This document shows positions 15,671 through 25,436 of a DNA stretch of 64,000 nt, piece by piece. Made by a program: the position numbers and the translations under genes. The stretch is taken from NCBI RefSeq assembly GCF_017676385.1, contig NZ_JAFFZN010000002.1, positions 371,888-435,887 on the forward strand, written 5' to 3'. The stretch is from Streptomyces spirodelae. Lineage in GTDB: Bacteria; Actinomycetota; Actinomycetes; Streptomycetales; Streptomycetaceae. Position 1 is the first letter of the stretch. Every line of letters starts with the position of its first letter. The notes below the pieces were generated by a model. The model did not search any database. It was given only the letters and a program-made list of their open reading frames with translations, and was not told the DNA's origin.

Positions 15671-16794
15671 ACGGCAGCTCCCTCTCGGTCAGCGACACGG
15701 GTCGCGTGGGTGGGGGCGTCGGCGACGCCTGCCGCACGCCGGGCGGCCATTTCCTGGCGCAGTACCGGCACGACTTCTTCGCCCAGCATGTCGAGCTGCT
15801 CCAGCACGGTCTTCAGCGGCAGCCCCGCGTGGTCCATCAGGAAGAGCTGGCGCTGGTAGTCGCCGAAGGACTCGCGGAAGGTCAGCGTCTTGTCGATGAC
15901 CTCCTGGGGGCTGCCGACGGTCAGCGGGGTCTGGTCGGTGAACTCCTCCAGGCTGGGGCCGTGTCCGTAGACCGGCGCGTTGTCGAAGTAGGGGCGGAAC
16001 TCCCGCACCGCGTCCTGGGACCTGCGGCGCATGAAGACCTGCCCGCCCAGGCCGACCAGGGCCTGCTCCCGCGTCCCGTGGCCGTAGTGCTCGAAGCGGT
16101 CGCGGTAGAGGTTGATCAGCCGCTTGAAGTGGTCCTTGGGCCAGAAGATGTTGTTGGCGAAGAAGCCGTCGCCGTAGTACGCGGCCTGCTCGGCGATCTC
16201 CGGGCTGCGGATCGAGCCGTGCCAGACGAACGGCGGTACGCCGTCCAGCGGGCGCGGGGTGGAGGTGAAGCCCTGGAGGGGGGTGCGGAAGCGGCCCTCC
16301 CAGTCGACGACGTCCTCGGTCCACAGCCTGCGCAGCAGCGCGTAGTTCTCGATGGCCAGCGGGATGCCCTGCCGGATGTCCTGGCCGAACCAGGGGTAGA
16401 CCGGTCCGGTGTTGCCGCGGCCCATCATCAGATCGACGCGGCCGTCCGCGATGTGCTGCAGCATCGCGAAGTCCTCGGCGATCTTCACCGGGTCGTTGGT
16501 GGTGATCAGGGTGGTGGAGGTGGAGAGGATCAGCCGTTCGGTCCTGGCCGCCAGATAGCCGAGCATCGTCGTGGGTGAGGACGGTACGAACGGCGGGTTG
16601 TGGTGCTCCCCGGTGGCGAAGACGTCCAGTCCCACCTCCTCCGCCTTGCGGGCGATGGCCAGCATCGCCTTGATCCGCTCGTGCTCGGTCGGCGTCCGCC
16701 CGGTGGTGGGGTCGGGGGTCACGTCGCCGACGGTGAAGATCCCGAACTGGATGGGGGCCGTCGGGGTCGGGGTCGGGGTGGCCGTGGCCGTCAT
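15667..16794 (-). CDS. LLM class flavin-dependent monooxygenase (CE1758-like)
   Basis: A 375-aa TIM-barrel luciferase-like monooxygenase: IQFGIFTVGDV, GLDVFATGEHHNPPFVPSSP, LMMGRGNTGPVYPWFGQD and PPFVWHGSIRSPEIAEQAA. The start ATG 16794 is chosen over upstream codons because the family begins just before the first beta strand; a Thr/Pro repeat (TPTPTPT) precedes it. It forms a coupled two-component oxygenase with the FMN reductase. The substrate is unknown. A palindrome at 16844-16861 may hold its operator. Confidence 0.92.
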   Translation of the reverse strand: MTATATPTPTPTAPIQFGIFTVGDVTPDPTTGRTPTEHERIKAMLAIARKAEEVGLDVFATGEHHNPPFVPSSPTTMLGYLAARTERLILSTSTTLITTNDPVKIAEDFAMLQHIADGRVDLMMGRGNTGPVYPWFGQDIRQGIPLAIENYALLRRLWTEDVVDWEGRFRTPLQGFTSTPRPLDGVPPFVWHGSIRSPEIAEQAAYYGDGFFANNIFWPKDHFKRLINLYRDRFEHYGHGTREQALVGLGGQVFMRRRSQDAVREFRPYFDNAPVYGHGPSLEEFTDQTPLTVGSPQEVIDKTLTFRESFGDYQRQLFLMDHAGLPLKTVLEQLDMLGEEVVPVLRQEMAARRAAGVADAPTHATRVADREGAAV

Positions 16795-17137
16795 GGTGCT
16801 CGCCGTCCTCGGGTGGTGTCTTCGGGTGGTGCCTCGGTCGAAGTAGTTGACTATTGAACTACCTTTCACCCCTCTCAATGCGCGGGGGTTCCCGGAAATT
16901 CCGCCACCCGCACCTTGGCCTCGCGTCCCATCCCGCGCCCGCCCGGTGGTCACTCCTGCGCGTTACGTGAACGTCACACCGCGTGCTCGTTCGGGTGCTG
17001 CGCTGCTCCCTTTCGCCCGCTGTGAAACGATCGGATCGGGGCGCGCAATACCGCGGAAACCCTGTGGTGGAATGCTGATATGGCCCCGTGCGCCGGGGGA
17101 CCCGAGCGAACCCCTCTGACCTGCAAGGATAGGCCCC
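16795..17137. other. 343-base divergent intergenic region (LLM / glnA2)
   Basis: Holds the palindrome at 16844-16861 near the LLM gene. Closer to glnA2 are GTTAC (16962-16966) and GTCAC (16973-16977), six bases apart, with another GTCAC at 16949. They weakly recall the gTnAc half of GlnR sites, but the GaAAc half is missing. I see no further gene in it. Confidence 0.5.
16844..16861. promoter_or_regulatory. Imperfect 18-bp palindrome upstream of the LLM gene
   Basis: TAGTTGACTATTGAACTA reads nearly the same on both strands (arms TAGTTNA/TNAACTA). It sits 50 bases upstream of the LLM start in an AT-rich patch and overlaps where a promoter should lie. The form is that of a MarR- or HxlR-type operator, but no such regulator is adjacent, so the protein would have to come from elsewhere. 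Confidence 0.45.
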
Positions 17138-18499
17138 ATGGACAAGCAACAGGAATTCGTCCTCCGCACTCTGGAGGAGCGCGACATCCGGTTCGTCCGG
17201 CTCTGGTTCACCGATGTCCTCGGCTTCCTGAAATCGGTCGCGGTCGCCCCCGCCGAGCTGGAGCAGGCGTTCGACGAGGGGATGGGCTTCGACGGCTCGG
17301 CCATCGAGGGCTTCGCCCGCGTCTACGAGTCCGACATGATCGCCAAGCCGGACCCCGGCACCTTCCAGATACTGCCGTGGCGGGCCGAGGCCCCTGGAAC
17401 GGCGCGGATGTTCTGCGACATCCTGATGCCGGACGGCTCCCCCTCCTACGCCGACCCGCGCTACGTCCTCAAGCGCGCCCTGGCCAAGGCGTCCGACCTC
17501 GGGTTCACCTTCTACACCCACCCGGAGATCGAGTTCTACCTGCTCAAGGACAAGCCGGTGGACGGCACCCGCCCCGTCCCGGCCGACTCCTCCGGATACT
17601 TCGACCACACCCCGCAGAACGTCGGCATGGACTTCCGCCGTCAGGCGATCACCATGCTGGAGTCCATGGGTATCTCCGTCGAGTTCTCCCACCACGAGGG
17701 AGCCCCGGGGCAGCAGGAGATCGACCTGCGCTACGCCGACGCGCTGTCCACGGCCGACAACATCATGACCTTCCGTCTGGTCATGAAGCAGGTCGCACTG
17801 GAGCAGGGGGTCCAGGCCACCTTCATGCCCAAGCCGTTCTCCGAATACCCCGGCTCCGGCATGCACACCCACCTCTCCCTCTTCGAGGGCGACCGCAACG
17901 CCTTCTACGAGTCCGGCGCCGAGTACCAGCTCTCCAAGGTCGGCCGCTCCTTCATCGCCGGACTGCTCACCCACGCCGGTGAGATCTCCGCCGTCACCAA
18001 CCAGTGGGTCAACTCCTACAAGCGCATCTGGGGCGGCGCCAACCGCACCGCGGGCGAGGGCGGTGAATCGCCCTCGTACATCTGCTGGGGCCACAACAAC
18101 CGCTCCGCGCTGGTCCGGGTACCGATGTACAAGCCCGGCAAGACCGGCTCGACGCGCATCGAGATGCGCTCCCTCGACTCCGGGGCCAACCCCTACCTCG
18201 CCTACGCCGTGCTGCTCGCCGCCGGCCTCAAGGGCATCGAGGAGGGGTACGAGCTGCCTGCCGGGGCCGACGACGACGTATGGGCCCTCTCCGACGCGGA
18301 GCGGCGCGCCATGGGCATCGAGCCGCTCCCGCAGAACCTCGGCGAGGCCATCCACCTCATGGAGCGCAGCGAACTGGTCGCCCAGACCTTGGGCGAGCAC
18401 GTTTTCGACTTCTTCCTGCGGAACAAGAAGCAGGAGTGGGAGGAGTACCGCAGCGAGGTCACCGCCTTCGAGCTGCGCAAGAGCCTGCCGGTGCTGTAG
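17138..18499 (+). CDS. glnA2: Glutamine synthetase-like protein GlnA2 (probable gamma-glutamylpolyamine synthetase)
   Basis: A 453-aa type-I glutamine synthetase fold: beta-grasp N-terminus (IRFVRLWFTDVLGFLKSVAV), GFDGSAIEGFA, metal-site HPEIEFYLL, MPKPFSEYPGSGMHTHLSL and RVPMYKPGKTGSTRIEMRS. The NLYxLP adenylylation loop of classical GlnA is absent (YELPAGADDD instead), so it is probably not a GlnE target. It matches S. coelicolor GlnA2, reported as a gamma-glutamylpolyamine synthetase in polyamine catabolism (recalled literature). It lies 192 bases before glnE on the same strand. Confidence 0.9.
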   Translation: MDKQQEFVLRTLEERDIRFVRLWFTDVLGFLKSVAVAPAELEQAFDEGMGFDGSAIEGFARVYESDMIAKPDPGTFQILPWRAEAPGTARMFCDILMPDGSPSYADPRYVLKRALAKASDLGFTFYTHPEIEFYLLKDKPVDGTRPVPADSSGYFDHTPQNVGMDFRRQAITMLESMGISVEFSHHEGAPGQQEIDLRYADALSTADNIMTFRLVMKQVALEQGVQATFMPKPFSEYPGSGMHTHLSLFEGDRNAFYESGAEYQLSKVGRSFIAGLLTHAGEISAVTNQWVNSYKRIWGGANRTAGEGGESPSYICWGHNNRSALVRVPMYKPGKTGSTRIEMRSLDSGANPYLAYAVLLAAGLKGIEEGYELPAGADDDVWALSDAERRAMGIEPLPQNLGEAIHLMERSELVAQTLGEHVFDFFLRNKKQEWEEYRSEVTAFELRKSLPVL

Positions 18500-18691
18500 G
18501 CCCCTGCCCTGCGCCTTCGGTCTTCACCGTTTCGCGGGGCTCAGCCCCCGACCCGTGCTCCGCACGTTCCGGAGGGGCTACGTTGTAGTCCCTCCCGGGG
18601 TGCGGGGCCTCACCCGAGGAGACGGGCGGCGCCGGGCCGGGACCGCCGGGAACCCGGTTCCCCGGGACCCCGGGAAGGAGGAACAAGAGGA

Positions 18692-21600
18692 GTGAGCGTG
18701 ACACCAGACGGGCGGCGGGGCACCCGGTACGGGCGACTGTTGCGGCACGGTTTCACGGACCCGGAGACCGCCGCGCGCCTCCTCGACAGCCCTCCCCTCG
18801 CCCCCGTCCGCGACGACGCCCTCTTCCTCGACGCGCTCGGCGCCACCGCGGACCCCGACCTCGCGCTCCTCGGCCTCGTCCGGCTCACCGAAGCCCTCGA
18901 AGCGCTCGACAAGGAAGCCCAGCCGCTCCTCGACACCCTCCTGACGGCCAAGCCGCTGCGCGACCGGCTGCTCGGCGTGCTCGGCGCCTCCGACGCGCTG
19001 GCCGACCACCTCGCCGGCCACCCGCACGACTGGGAGGCGCTGGTCACCTACGAGTCGGCCGATCTGCACCCGGGAGTGGAAGAGTTCGAGGCGGCCCTGG
19101 CCGACGCCGACAGCCCCGACGCGCTGCGCGTCGCCTACCGCAGGGCCGTGCTGTCCATCGCGGCCCGCGACGTCTGCGGCACCAGCGACCTCTCCCAGAC
19201 CGCAGCCGAACTCGCCGACCTGGCGACGGCCACCCTGCGCCGGGCGCTGGCCATCGCCGAGAAAGAGGCACCCGAGGACGCGGCCGCCTGCCGGCTCGCC
19301 GTCATCGCCATGGGCAAGGCGGGCGGCCACGAACTCAACTACGTCTCCGACGTGGACGTCATCTTCGTCGCCGAACCCGCCGCCACCGGCCGGAGCACCG
19401 AATCCGCCGACGAGCACGAGCGGGCCGTCAAGGCCGCCACCCGGCTGGCCGCGCACATGATGCGGATCTGCTCCGACACCACCGCCGAGGGCACCATCTG
19501 GCCCGTCGACGCCAACCTGCGCCCCGAGGGCCGCAACGGGCCCCTCGTCCGCACCCTCAGCAGCCACCTCGCCTACTACCAGCGCTGGGCCAAGACCTGG
19601 GAGTTCCAGGCGCTGCTCAAGGCCCGTCCGGTCGCGGGCGACGCCGTGCTGGGGTACGAGTACGTGGACGCCGTCGCGCCGATGGTCTGGCAGGCCGCCG
19701 AACGCGAGAACTTCGTCACCGACGTCCAGCAGATGCGCCGCCGCGTGGTCGCCAGCATCCCCGCAGCCCAGCTCGACCGCGAACTGAAGCTGGGCCCCGG
19801 CGGACTGCGCGACGTCGAATTCGCCGTCCAGCTCCTCCAACTCGTCCACGGCCGCAGCGACACCTCACTGCGCAGCCCCACCACCCTGGAAGCCCTCGAC
19901 GCGCTGGCCGCCGGCGGCTACGTCGGCCGCCAGGACGCGGCAGCCCTGGACGCCGCCTACCGCTTCCTGCGCACCATGGAGCACCGCATCCAGCTCCACC
20001 AGTTGCGCCGCACCCATCTGATGCCCGAGGCCGAGGCCGACCAGCGCCGCCTCGGCCGCTCGCTGGGCTACCGCAGCGAGCCCGTCACCGAACTGCACAA
20101 AGCCTGGCGGCGGCACGCCTCGGCCGTACGGCGGCTCCACGAGAAGCTGTTCTACCGGCCGCTGCTGGACGCCGTCGCCCAGCTGGAGGCCGGGCACGAA
20201 CGCCTCTCGCCGCAGGCAGCCCGACAGCGCCTGGAAGCCCTCGGCTACGCCGACCCCGCCTCCGCGCTGCGCCACCTGGAGGCGCTGGCCTCCGGCGTCA
20301 GCCGCAAGGCCGCCATCCAGCGCACCCTGCTGCCCGTACTGCTCGGCTGGTTCGCGGACTCCGCCGACCCGGACGCCGGCCTCCTCGGCTTCCGCAAGGT
20401 CTCCGACGCGCTCGGCAAATCACCCTGGTACCTGCGGCTGCTGCGCGACGAGGGCGCCGCAGCCGAGAACCTCGCCCGTGTGCTGTCGGCCGGACGCCTC
20501 GCGCCCGACCTGCTGCTGCGCGCCCCCGAGGCCGTCGCGCTGCTCGGTGACGAGAACGGGCTGCGGCCCCGTTCGCGGGCCGCGCTCACCCAGGAGACGC
20601 TGGCCGCCGTGGGCCGCGCCGACGGTGCCGAAGCCGCCGTCGCGGCGGCGCGTGGAGTGCGCCGCCGGGAGCTGTTCCGCACCGCGGCGGCCGACCTGAT
20701 CGGCGCGTACGGCACCGAGGACGTCGCCCAGCAGGAGCCGGGCGAGGCACTGGACCGGGTCGGCAACGCGCTCACCGACCTCAACGCCGCAACCCTGGCG
20801 GGTGCGCTGCGCGCCGCCGTACGCCAGCAGTGGGGCGACGAGCTGCCCACCCGGTTCGCCGTCATCGGCGTCGGCCGGTTCGGCGGCCGCGAGATGGGCT
20901 ACGGCTCCGACGCCGATGTCCTGTTCGTGCACGAGCCCCGGGAGGGCGTCAGCGAGCACGAGGCGGGCAAGGCCGCCTTCGCGGTCGCCACCGAGATGCG
21001 GCGGCTGCTGCAGCTGCCGACCTCCGACCCGCCGCTGATCATCGACGCCGACCTGCGCCCCGAGGGCAAGTCCGGCGCGCTGGCGCGCTCGCTGAGCTCG
21101 TACGCCGCCTACTACGAGCGCTGGTCCGTGGTCTGGGAGAGCCAGGCCCTGCTGCGCGCCGAATACGTCGCCGGCGACGCGGGGCTCGCGGAGCGGTTCA
21201 TCGAGCTGATCGATCCTCTGCGGTACCCCGCGGGCGGCCTGAGCGATGACGCCGAGCGCGAGATCCGCCGGCTGAAGGCGCGGATGGAGAGCGAACGGCT
21301 GCCGCGGGGTGCCGACCCCACGACCCATGCCAAGCTGGGCCGTGGAGGGCTCACCGACGTCGAGTGGACCGTGCAATTGATGCAGCTCAGGCACGGCGCT
21401 GAGCTCACTTCCTTGCGGACCACCCGTACGCGGGCCGCGCTGGCCGCCGCGCGGGACGCTTCGCTGATCGGCGCCGATGACGCGGATGTGCTCGATGAGG
21501 CGTGGGTGCTGGCTTCGCGGGTGCGCAACGCCGTGATGCTTGTGAGGGGGCGGCCGGGTGACACGTTTCCCTCAGAGTCGAGGGAGCTCGCTGCGGTGGG

Positions 21601-21712
21601 GCGGTATCTCGGGTATGAGCCGGGGCATGTGGGGGAGATGCTGGATGACTACCGTCGGGTTACGCGGCGGGCGCGTGCCGTTGTCGACCGCCTCTTCTAC
21701 GACGCCGAGTAG
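18692..21712 (+). CDS. glnE: Bifunctional glutamine synthetase adenylyltransferase/deadenylylase GlnE
   Basis: A 1006-aa enzyme with two nucleotidyltransferase halves: ELNYVSDVDVIFVAEP in the N-terminal (deadenylylation) half and EMGYGSDADVLFVHEP in the C-terminal (adenylylation) half. Each is followed by DANLRPEGRNGPL or DADLRPEGKSGAL and a helical PII-UTase-type domain. The length is normal for actinobacterial GlnE. GTG 18692 has AAGGAGGAA 8 bases upstream; GTG 18698 is also possible. It modifies the main glutamine synthetase, probably encoded just outside this window. Its 3' end overlaps the convergent PAP2 gene by 16 bases. Confidence 0.97.
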   Translation: MSVTPDGRRGTRYGRLLRHGFTDPETAARLLDSPPLAPVRDDALFLDALGATADPDLALLGLVRLTEALEALDKEAQPLLDTLLTAKPLRDRLLGVLGASDALADHLAGHPHDWEALVTYESADLHPGVEEFEAALADADSPDALRVAYRRAVLSIAARDVCGTSDLSQTAAELADLATATLRRALAIAEKEAPEDAAACRLAVIAMGKAGGHELNYVSDVDVIFVAEPAATGRSTESADEHERAVKAATRLAAHMMRICSDTTAEGTIWPVDANLRPEGRNGPLVRTLSSHLAYYQRWAKTWEFQALLKARPVAGDAVLGYEYVDAVAPMVWQAAERENFVTDVQQMRRRVVASIPAAQLDRELKLGPGGLRDVEFAVQLLQLVHGRSDTSLRSPTTLEALDALAAGGYVGRQDAAALDAAYRFLRTMEHRIQLHQLRRTHLMPEAEADQRRLGRSLGYRSEPVTELHKAWRRHASAVRRLHEKLFYRPLLDAVAQLEAGHERLSPQAARQRLEALGYADPASALRHLEALASGVSRKAAIQRTLLPVLLGWFADSADPDAGLLGFRKVSDALGKSPWYLRLLRDEGAAAENLARVLSAGRLAPDLLLRAPEAVALLGDENGLRPRSRAALTQETLAAVGRADGAEAAVAAARGVRRRELFRTAAADLIGAYGTEDVAQQEPGEALDRVGNALTDLNAATLAGALRAAVRQQWGDELPTRFAVIGVGRFGGREMGYGSDADVLFVHEPREGVSEHEAGKAAFAVATEMRRLLQLPTSDPPLIIDADLRPEGKSGALARSLSSYAAYYERWSVVWESQALLRAEYVAGDAGLAERFIELIDPLRYPAGGLSDDAEREIRRLKARMESERLPRGADPTTHAKLGRGGLTDVEWTVQLMQLRHGAELTSLRTTRTRAALAAARDASLIGADDADVLDEAWVLASRVRNAVMLVRGRPGDTFPSESRELAAVGRYLGYEPGHVGEMLDDYRRVTRRARAVVDRLFYDAE

Positions 21713-22629
21713 TCGAGAACCTCTTTCTTCGGGGTGCCGCGGGCCGGGCCCTCAACCACTCGGGGGAGGTGATACGGCAGGCCGGAGTACCAGGCCCAGG
21801 AGAGGCCGAAGCCGAAAGCGAGGCACAGCAGGCCCCCGACGGCGTCGAGCCAGAAGTGGTTGGCCGTGCTCACAATGACGGTCAGCGTGGCCAGCGGATA
21901 GAGCACTCCCAGAACCTTCCCCCACATGGGGCGGGCCAGCATCGCGATGGTGATCCCGCACCAGACGGACCACCCTATGTGCATGGAGGGCATGGCCGCG
22001 TACTGGTTGGACATCTGCGCGAGGTTGCCGGAGGCCATGGAGCCCCAGGTCTGATGGACCTGGACGGTGTCGATGAAGTGGCCGCCGTCCATCAGCCGGG
22101 GCGGTGCCAGGGGGAAGAGGTAGTAGCCCAGCAGCGCGATGCCGGTCGTGGCGAACAGCACCAGCCGGGTTGCGGCGTACCGCCCCGGGTGCGCGCGGTA
22201 GAGCCACACCAGCACGCCGATGGTCACGACGAAGTGCAGCGTGGCGTAGTAGTAGTTCATCGAGACGATGAGCCACGTCACACCGCCGACCGCGTGGTTG
22301 ATCGACTGCTCGACGGCGATGCCCAGAGTGTGTTCGGCCCGCCAGATCCAGTCCGCGTTGCGCAGCGCATCGGCGCGCTGCTCCGGGACGGCGTTACGGA
22401 TCAGGGAGTACGTCCAGTAGCTGACCGCGATCAGCACGATCTCGAACCAGAGCCGGGGATGCCGGGGGGAACGGAACCGGGCCAGGGTCCAGCGGGGTTC
22501 CGGGCGCCGCGCATCGACGGCCGCCTGGTCGTCCGCGGCCGTCGCGGTACGCGCAGCGGCCGGCTCCGCCGGGGCTTCGGTGGTGTCCTGCCGGCTGTCG
22601 TCTTCGGTCCTCGTCGTCGGTACCCCCAT
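21697..22629 (-). CDS. PAP2-family membrane phosphatase (Aur1/Ipt1-like)
   Basis: A 310-aa protein with an Ala/Glu-rich cytoplasmic N-terminus (1-55) and about six membrane helices from residue 60. The acid-phosphatase motifs are MPSMHIGWS (PSGH equivalent) and STANHFWLDAVGG (with catalytic His and Asp), so the active site looks intact. The YYLFPLAPPR stretch is typical of the inositolphosphotransferase-like branch. It probably acts on phospholipid or polyprenyl phosphates at the outer membrane face. It converges on glnE with a 16-base overlap. Confidence 0.9.
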   Translation of the reverse strand: MGVPTTRTEDDSRQDTTEAPAEPAAARTATAADDQAAVDARRPEPRWTLARFRSPRHPRLWFEIVLIAVSYWTYSLIRNAVPEQRADALRNADWIWRAEHTLGIAVEQSINHAVGGVTWLIVSMNYYYATLHFVVTIGVLVWLYRAHPGRYAATRLVLFATTGIALLGYYLFPLAPPRLMDGGHFIDTVQVHQTWGSMASGNLAQMSNQYAAMPSMHIGWSVWCGITIAMLARPMWGKVLGVLYPLATLTVIVSTANHFWLDAVGGLLCLAFGFGLSWAWYSGLPYHLPRVVEGPARGTPKKEVLDYSAS

Positions 22630-22732
22630 GGGGCGACAGTCTGCCAGACGGGGGGTGCCGCTCGATCATCCTGCGGTCGGGTCTTGCGCCTCCGCCGTCG
22701 TCCCCCCGGGGGAGGACCGGTGACTACGTCGC

Positions 22733-23746
22733 CTACGGGTTTCTCCTACGGGACGCGGTGGAGCCGCGTACCACCAGCTCCGGCAGGAAGACGAACTCGC
22801 TGTGCGGCGCCGGGGTGCCGCCGATCTCCTCCAACAGCGCCCGTACGGCGGCCTGCCCCATCGCAGTGACCGGCTGCCGGATGGTGGTCAGCGGCGGGTC
22901 GGTGAAGGCGATCAGCGGGGAGTCGTCGAACCCGATGACCGAGACATCGCCGGGCACCGCCAGTCCGCGCTGCCGCGCGGCGCGTATGGCGCCGAGGGCC
23001 ATCATGTCGCTGGCGCAGACGACGGCCGTGCAGCCCTTGCCCAGCAGCGTGGTGGCGGCTGCCTGGCCGCCCTCCAGGGTGTAGAGGGAGTGCTCGATCA
23101 ACACCGCGGGGTCGGTGGGGAAGTGCTCCCGCATGGTGCGGGTGAAGCCCTCGATCTTGCGCTGGACGGGCACGAAGCGCTCGGGACCGAGCGCGAGGCC
23201 GATCCGTTCGTGGCCGAGCGAGACGAGGTGGGTGACGGCCAGCCGCATGGCGGCGCGGTCGTCGGGCGAGACGAACGGCGCCCGTACCCCCTCGGAGAAG
23301 CCGTTGACCAGGACGAAGGGGACACCCTGGCCGTGCAGCCGCTCGTACCGTCCGACGTCGGCCGTGGTGTCGGCGTGCAGCCCGGAGACGAAGATGATCC
23401 CGGCGACGCCCCGGTCCACCAGCATCTCCGTCAGCTCGTCCTCGGTGGAGCCGCCGGGGGTCTGGGTGGCGAGCACCGGGGTGTAGCCCTGCCTGGTCAG
23501 GCCCTGGGCGATGACCTGCGCGAAGGCCGGGAATATCGGGTTCTCCAGCTCGGGGATGATCAGCCCCACCAGGCCCTCGCTGCGGCGGCGCAGCTTGACG
23601 GGGCGCTCGTACCCGAGCACGTCGAGCGCGGCCAGCACTGATTCGCGGGTGGTCGCCGCCACTCCCGCCTTGCCGTTGAGCACCCGGCTGACGGTGGCTT
23701 CGCTGACCCCCGCTTGTGCTGCGATGTCAGCCAGCCGCGCGGTCAC
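22733..23746 (-). CDS. malR: LacI-family maltose regulator, MalR copy 1
   Basis: A 337-aa LacI/GalR repressor. The HTH lies at the very start (LADIAAQAGVSEATVSRVLN), the hinge helix near residues 48-60, and the periplasmic-binding-like sensor domain from about 62 (VGLIIPELENPIFPAFAQVI) to the end. The recognition helix is canonical. It follows aglA copy 1 on the same strand by 25 bases. S. coelicolor MalR represses malEFG and is released by maltose; the same role is expected here. A second 337-aa paralogue stands at 30764. Confidence 0.92.
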   Translation of the reverse strand: MTARLADIAAQAGVSEATVSRVLNGKAGVAATTRESVLAALDVLGYERPVKLRRRSEGLVGLIIPELENPIFPAFAQVIAQGLTRQGYTPVLATQTPGGSTEDELTEMLVDRGVAGIIFVSGLHADTTADVGRYERLHGQGVPFVLVNGFSEGVRAPFVSPDDRAAMRLAVTHLVSLGHERIGLALGPERFVPVQRKIEGFTRTMREHFPTDPAVLIEHSLYTLEGGQAAATTLLGKGCTAVVCASDMMALGAIRAARQRGLAVPGDVSVIGFDDSPLIAFTDPPLTTIRQPVTAMGQAAVRALLEEIGGTPAPHSEFVFLPELVVRGSTASRRRNP

Positions 23747-23771
23747 AGGACTGGACCTTACCGGCCCTGGA

Positions 23772-25436
23772 TCACGCTGCCCACCAAGTGCAGGAATTCG
23801 CCGGGATACGCAGCTGTCCCGGGGGCGCCCCGGCCTCCATGGAATCCCGGGACTCCTCCGGGACGGAGCACAGCAGCAGCTCCCCCGGTGCGGCCGTCAG
23901 CACCGCCTCGTCGCGGGTGTTGAGGAGACAGACCAGCCCGGGGCGGGAGAGCGCGAGCACCCCCTCGGGCGCCCGCAGCCACTCCATCGCGCTGTCCCCG
24001 AGCCCCGGCAGCAGCCGGCGCAGCCGCAGCGCCGTGCGGTACAGCTCCAAGGTGGAGAGCGGGTCACCGGTCTGCGCCTGTACGGACAGCTCCCGCCAGC
24101 CGGGCGGCTGCGGCAGCCAGCTCCCCGCGGGCCCGAAGCCCATGGAGGGGCCGTCTGTCTGCCACGGCATCGGCACCCGGCAGCCGTCGCGCATCCCCTG
24201 CCGGCCCTCGGCCGCCGTGCCCGGTGCCCGGTGGAACGCGGGGTCCTGGCGGGCCTCGTCGGGCAGCTCGGTCACCTCGGGCAGTCCCAGCTCCTCGCCC
24301 TGGTAGAGGTAGACGGAGCCGGGCAGCGCCAGCATCAGCAGCGCCGCGGCCCGGGCCCTGGCCAGCGAGCCGAGCCGGGTGCGGTGGCGTACGACATCGT
24401 GGTTGGAGAGCACCCAGGTGGTCGGGGCGCCGACGGAGGTGGTGGCGGCCATCGACTCCTCGATCACCCTGCGCAGCTCGCCGACGTCCCACCCGGCTCG
24501 CAGGAAGTGGAAGTTGAACGCCTGGTGCAGCTCGTCCGGGCGCACGTAGAGGGCCAGCCGCTCCGGGGTCGGGGCCCATGCCTCGGCGACCCCGATCCGG
24601 TCGGGCCCGTAGGTCTCCAGCAGCCGGCGCCACGAGCGGTGGATCTCGTGCACGCCGTCCTGGTCGAAGAACGGGAGCTGCTGCGCGCCGATCAGCCGGG
24701 CCTGCTCGCGCGGGCCGATGTCGGGCAGTCCCTCGGCCTTGACCATGCCGTGCGCCACGTCGATCCGGAAGCCGTCCACGCCCAGGTCCAGCCAGAACCG
24801 CAGGACGGAGTCGAACTCCTGGTGGACGCGCGGGTGCTGCCAGTTCAGGTCCGGCTGCTGGGGTGCGAACAGATGCAGGTACCACAGCGCGGGGACGCCG
24901 GGCACCTGGCTCCAGGCCGGGCCGCCGAAGACGGACTGCCAGTCGTTGGGCGGCAGCTCGCCGCGTTCGCCGCGGCCGTCACGGAAGTAGTAGCGGGCCT
25001 GCGCCTCGGGGTCGCCCGCCAGCGCGCGCCGGAACCAGGGGTGCTGGTCGGAGGTGTGGTTGGGGACGATGTCGAGGATGATCCGCAACCCGAGCGCGTG
25101 CGCCTCGTCCACCAGTGCCCGCGCTTCGCCCAGGTCGCCGAAGCGGGGGTCGACCGTGCGGTAGTCGGACACGTCGTAGCCGCCGTCGGCCTGCGGGGAG
25201 GCATAGAACGGCGTCAGCCACACCGCGTCCACGCCGAGCTCGGCCAGGTAGGGCAACCGCTGCCGCAAACCGGGCAGATCGCCCACGCCGTCGCCGTCGC
25301 TGTCGGCGAAGGAACGGACGTAGATCTGGTAGATGACGGCGTCCCGCCACCAGCCCAGCGGGGACTGCGGCGGACGGTGACCGGCCGGGGCCGGGTCGGA
25401 GTCGGCGGTGTGCTGGGTCGTGACGTGCTGGGTCAC
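23772..25436 (-). CDS. aglA: GH13 alpha-glucosidase, AglA copy 1
   Basis: A 554-aa cytoplasmic GH13 enzyme. It shows WWRDAVIYQIYVRSFADSDG, DIVPNHTSD (conserved region I), nucleophile Asp226 (GFRIDVAHG), acid/base Glu285 (GVAEAW) and stabilising Asp347 (LSNHDVVRH); all catalytic residues are present. It hydrolyses alpha-1,4 (perhaps alpha-1,6) glucosides from imported maltodextrins. It is divergent from malE across 243 bases and upstream of malR copy 1. ATG 25436 is the first Met and fits homologues. Confidence 0.93.
   Translation of the reverse strand: MTQHVTTQHTADSDPAPAGHRPPQSPLGWWRDAVIYQIYVRSFADSDGDGVGDLPGLRQRLPYLAELGVDAVWLTPFYASPQADGGYDVSDYRTVDPRFGDLGEARALVDEAHALGLRIILDIVPNHTSDQHPWFRRALAGDPEAQARYYFRDGRGERGELPPNDWQSVFGGPAWSQVPGVPALWYLHLFAPQQPDLNWQHPRVHQEFDSVLRFWLDLGVDGFRIDVAHGMVKAEGLPDIGPREQARLIGAQQLPFFDQDGVHEIHRSWRRLLETYGPDRIGVAEAWAPTPERLALYVRPDELHQAFNFHFLRAGWDVGELRRVIEESMAATTSVGAPTTWVLSNHDVVRHRTRLGSLARARAAALLMLALPGSVYLYQGEELGLPEVTELPDEARQDPAFHRAPGTAAEGRQGMRDGCRVPMPWQTDGPSMGFGPAGSWLPQPPGWRELSVQAQTGDPLSTLELYRTALRLRRLLPGLGDSAMEWLRAPEGVLALSRPGLVCLLNTRDEAVLTAAPGELLLCSVPEESRDSMEAGAPPGQLRIPANSCTWWAA

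Noticed and set aside
16949..16977. GlnR box upstream of glnA2
   Set aside because: Only gTnAc-type halves are present; the GaAAc partner halves are lacking and the distance to the start is about 160 bases. Too weak to list as a site.
17138..18499. This gene as the main glutamine synthetase glnA
   Set aside because: It lacks the NLYxLP adenylylation loop and matches the GlnA2 type; the main glnA is expected just right of the window.
22700..22717. Terminator hairpin after malR1
   Set aside because: The inverted repeat GTCCCCCC/GGGGGAGGAC is imperfect and short; not convincing enough to list.
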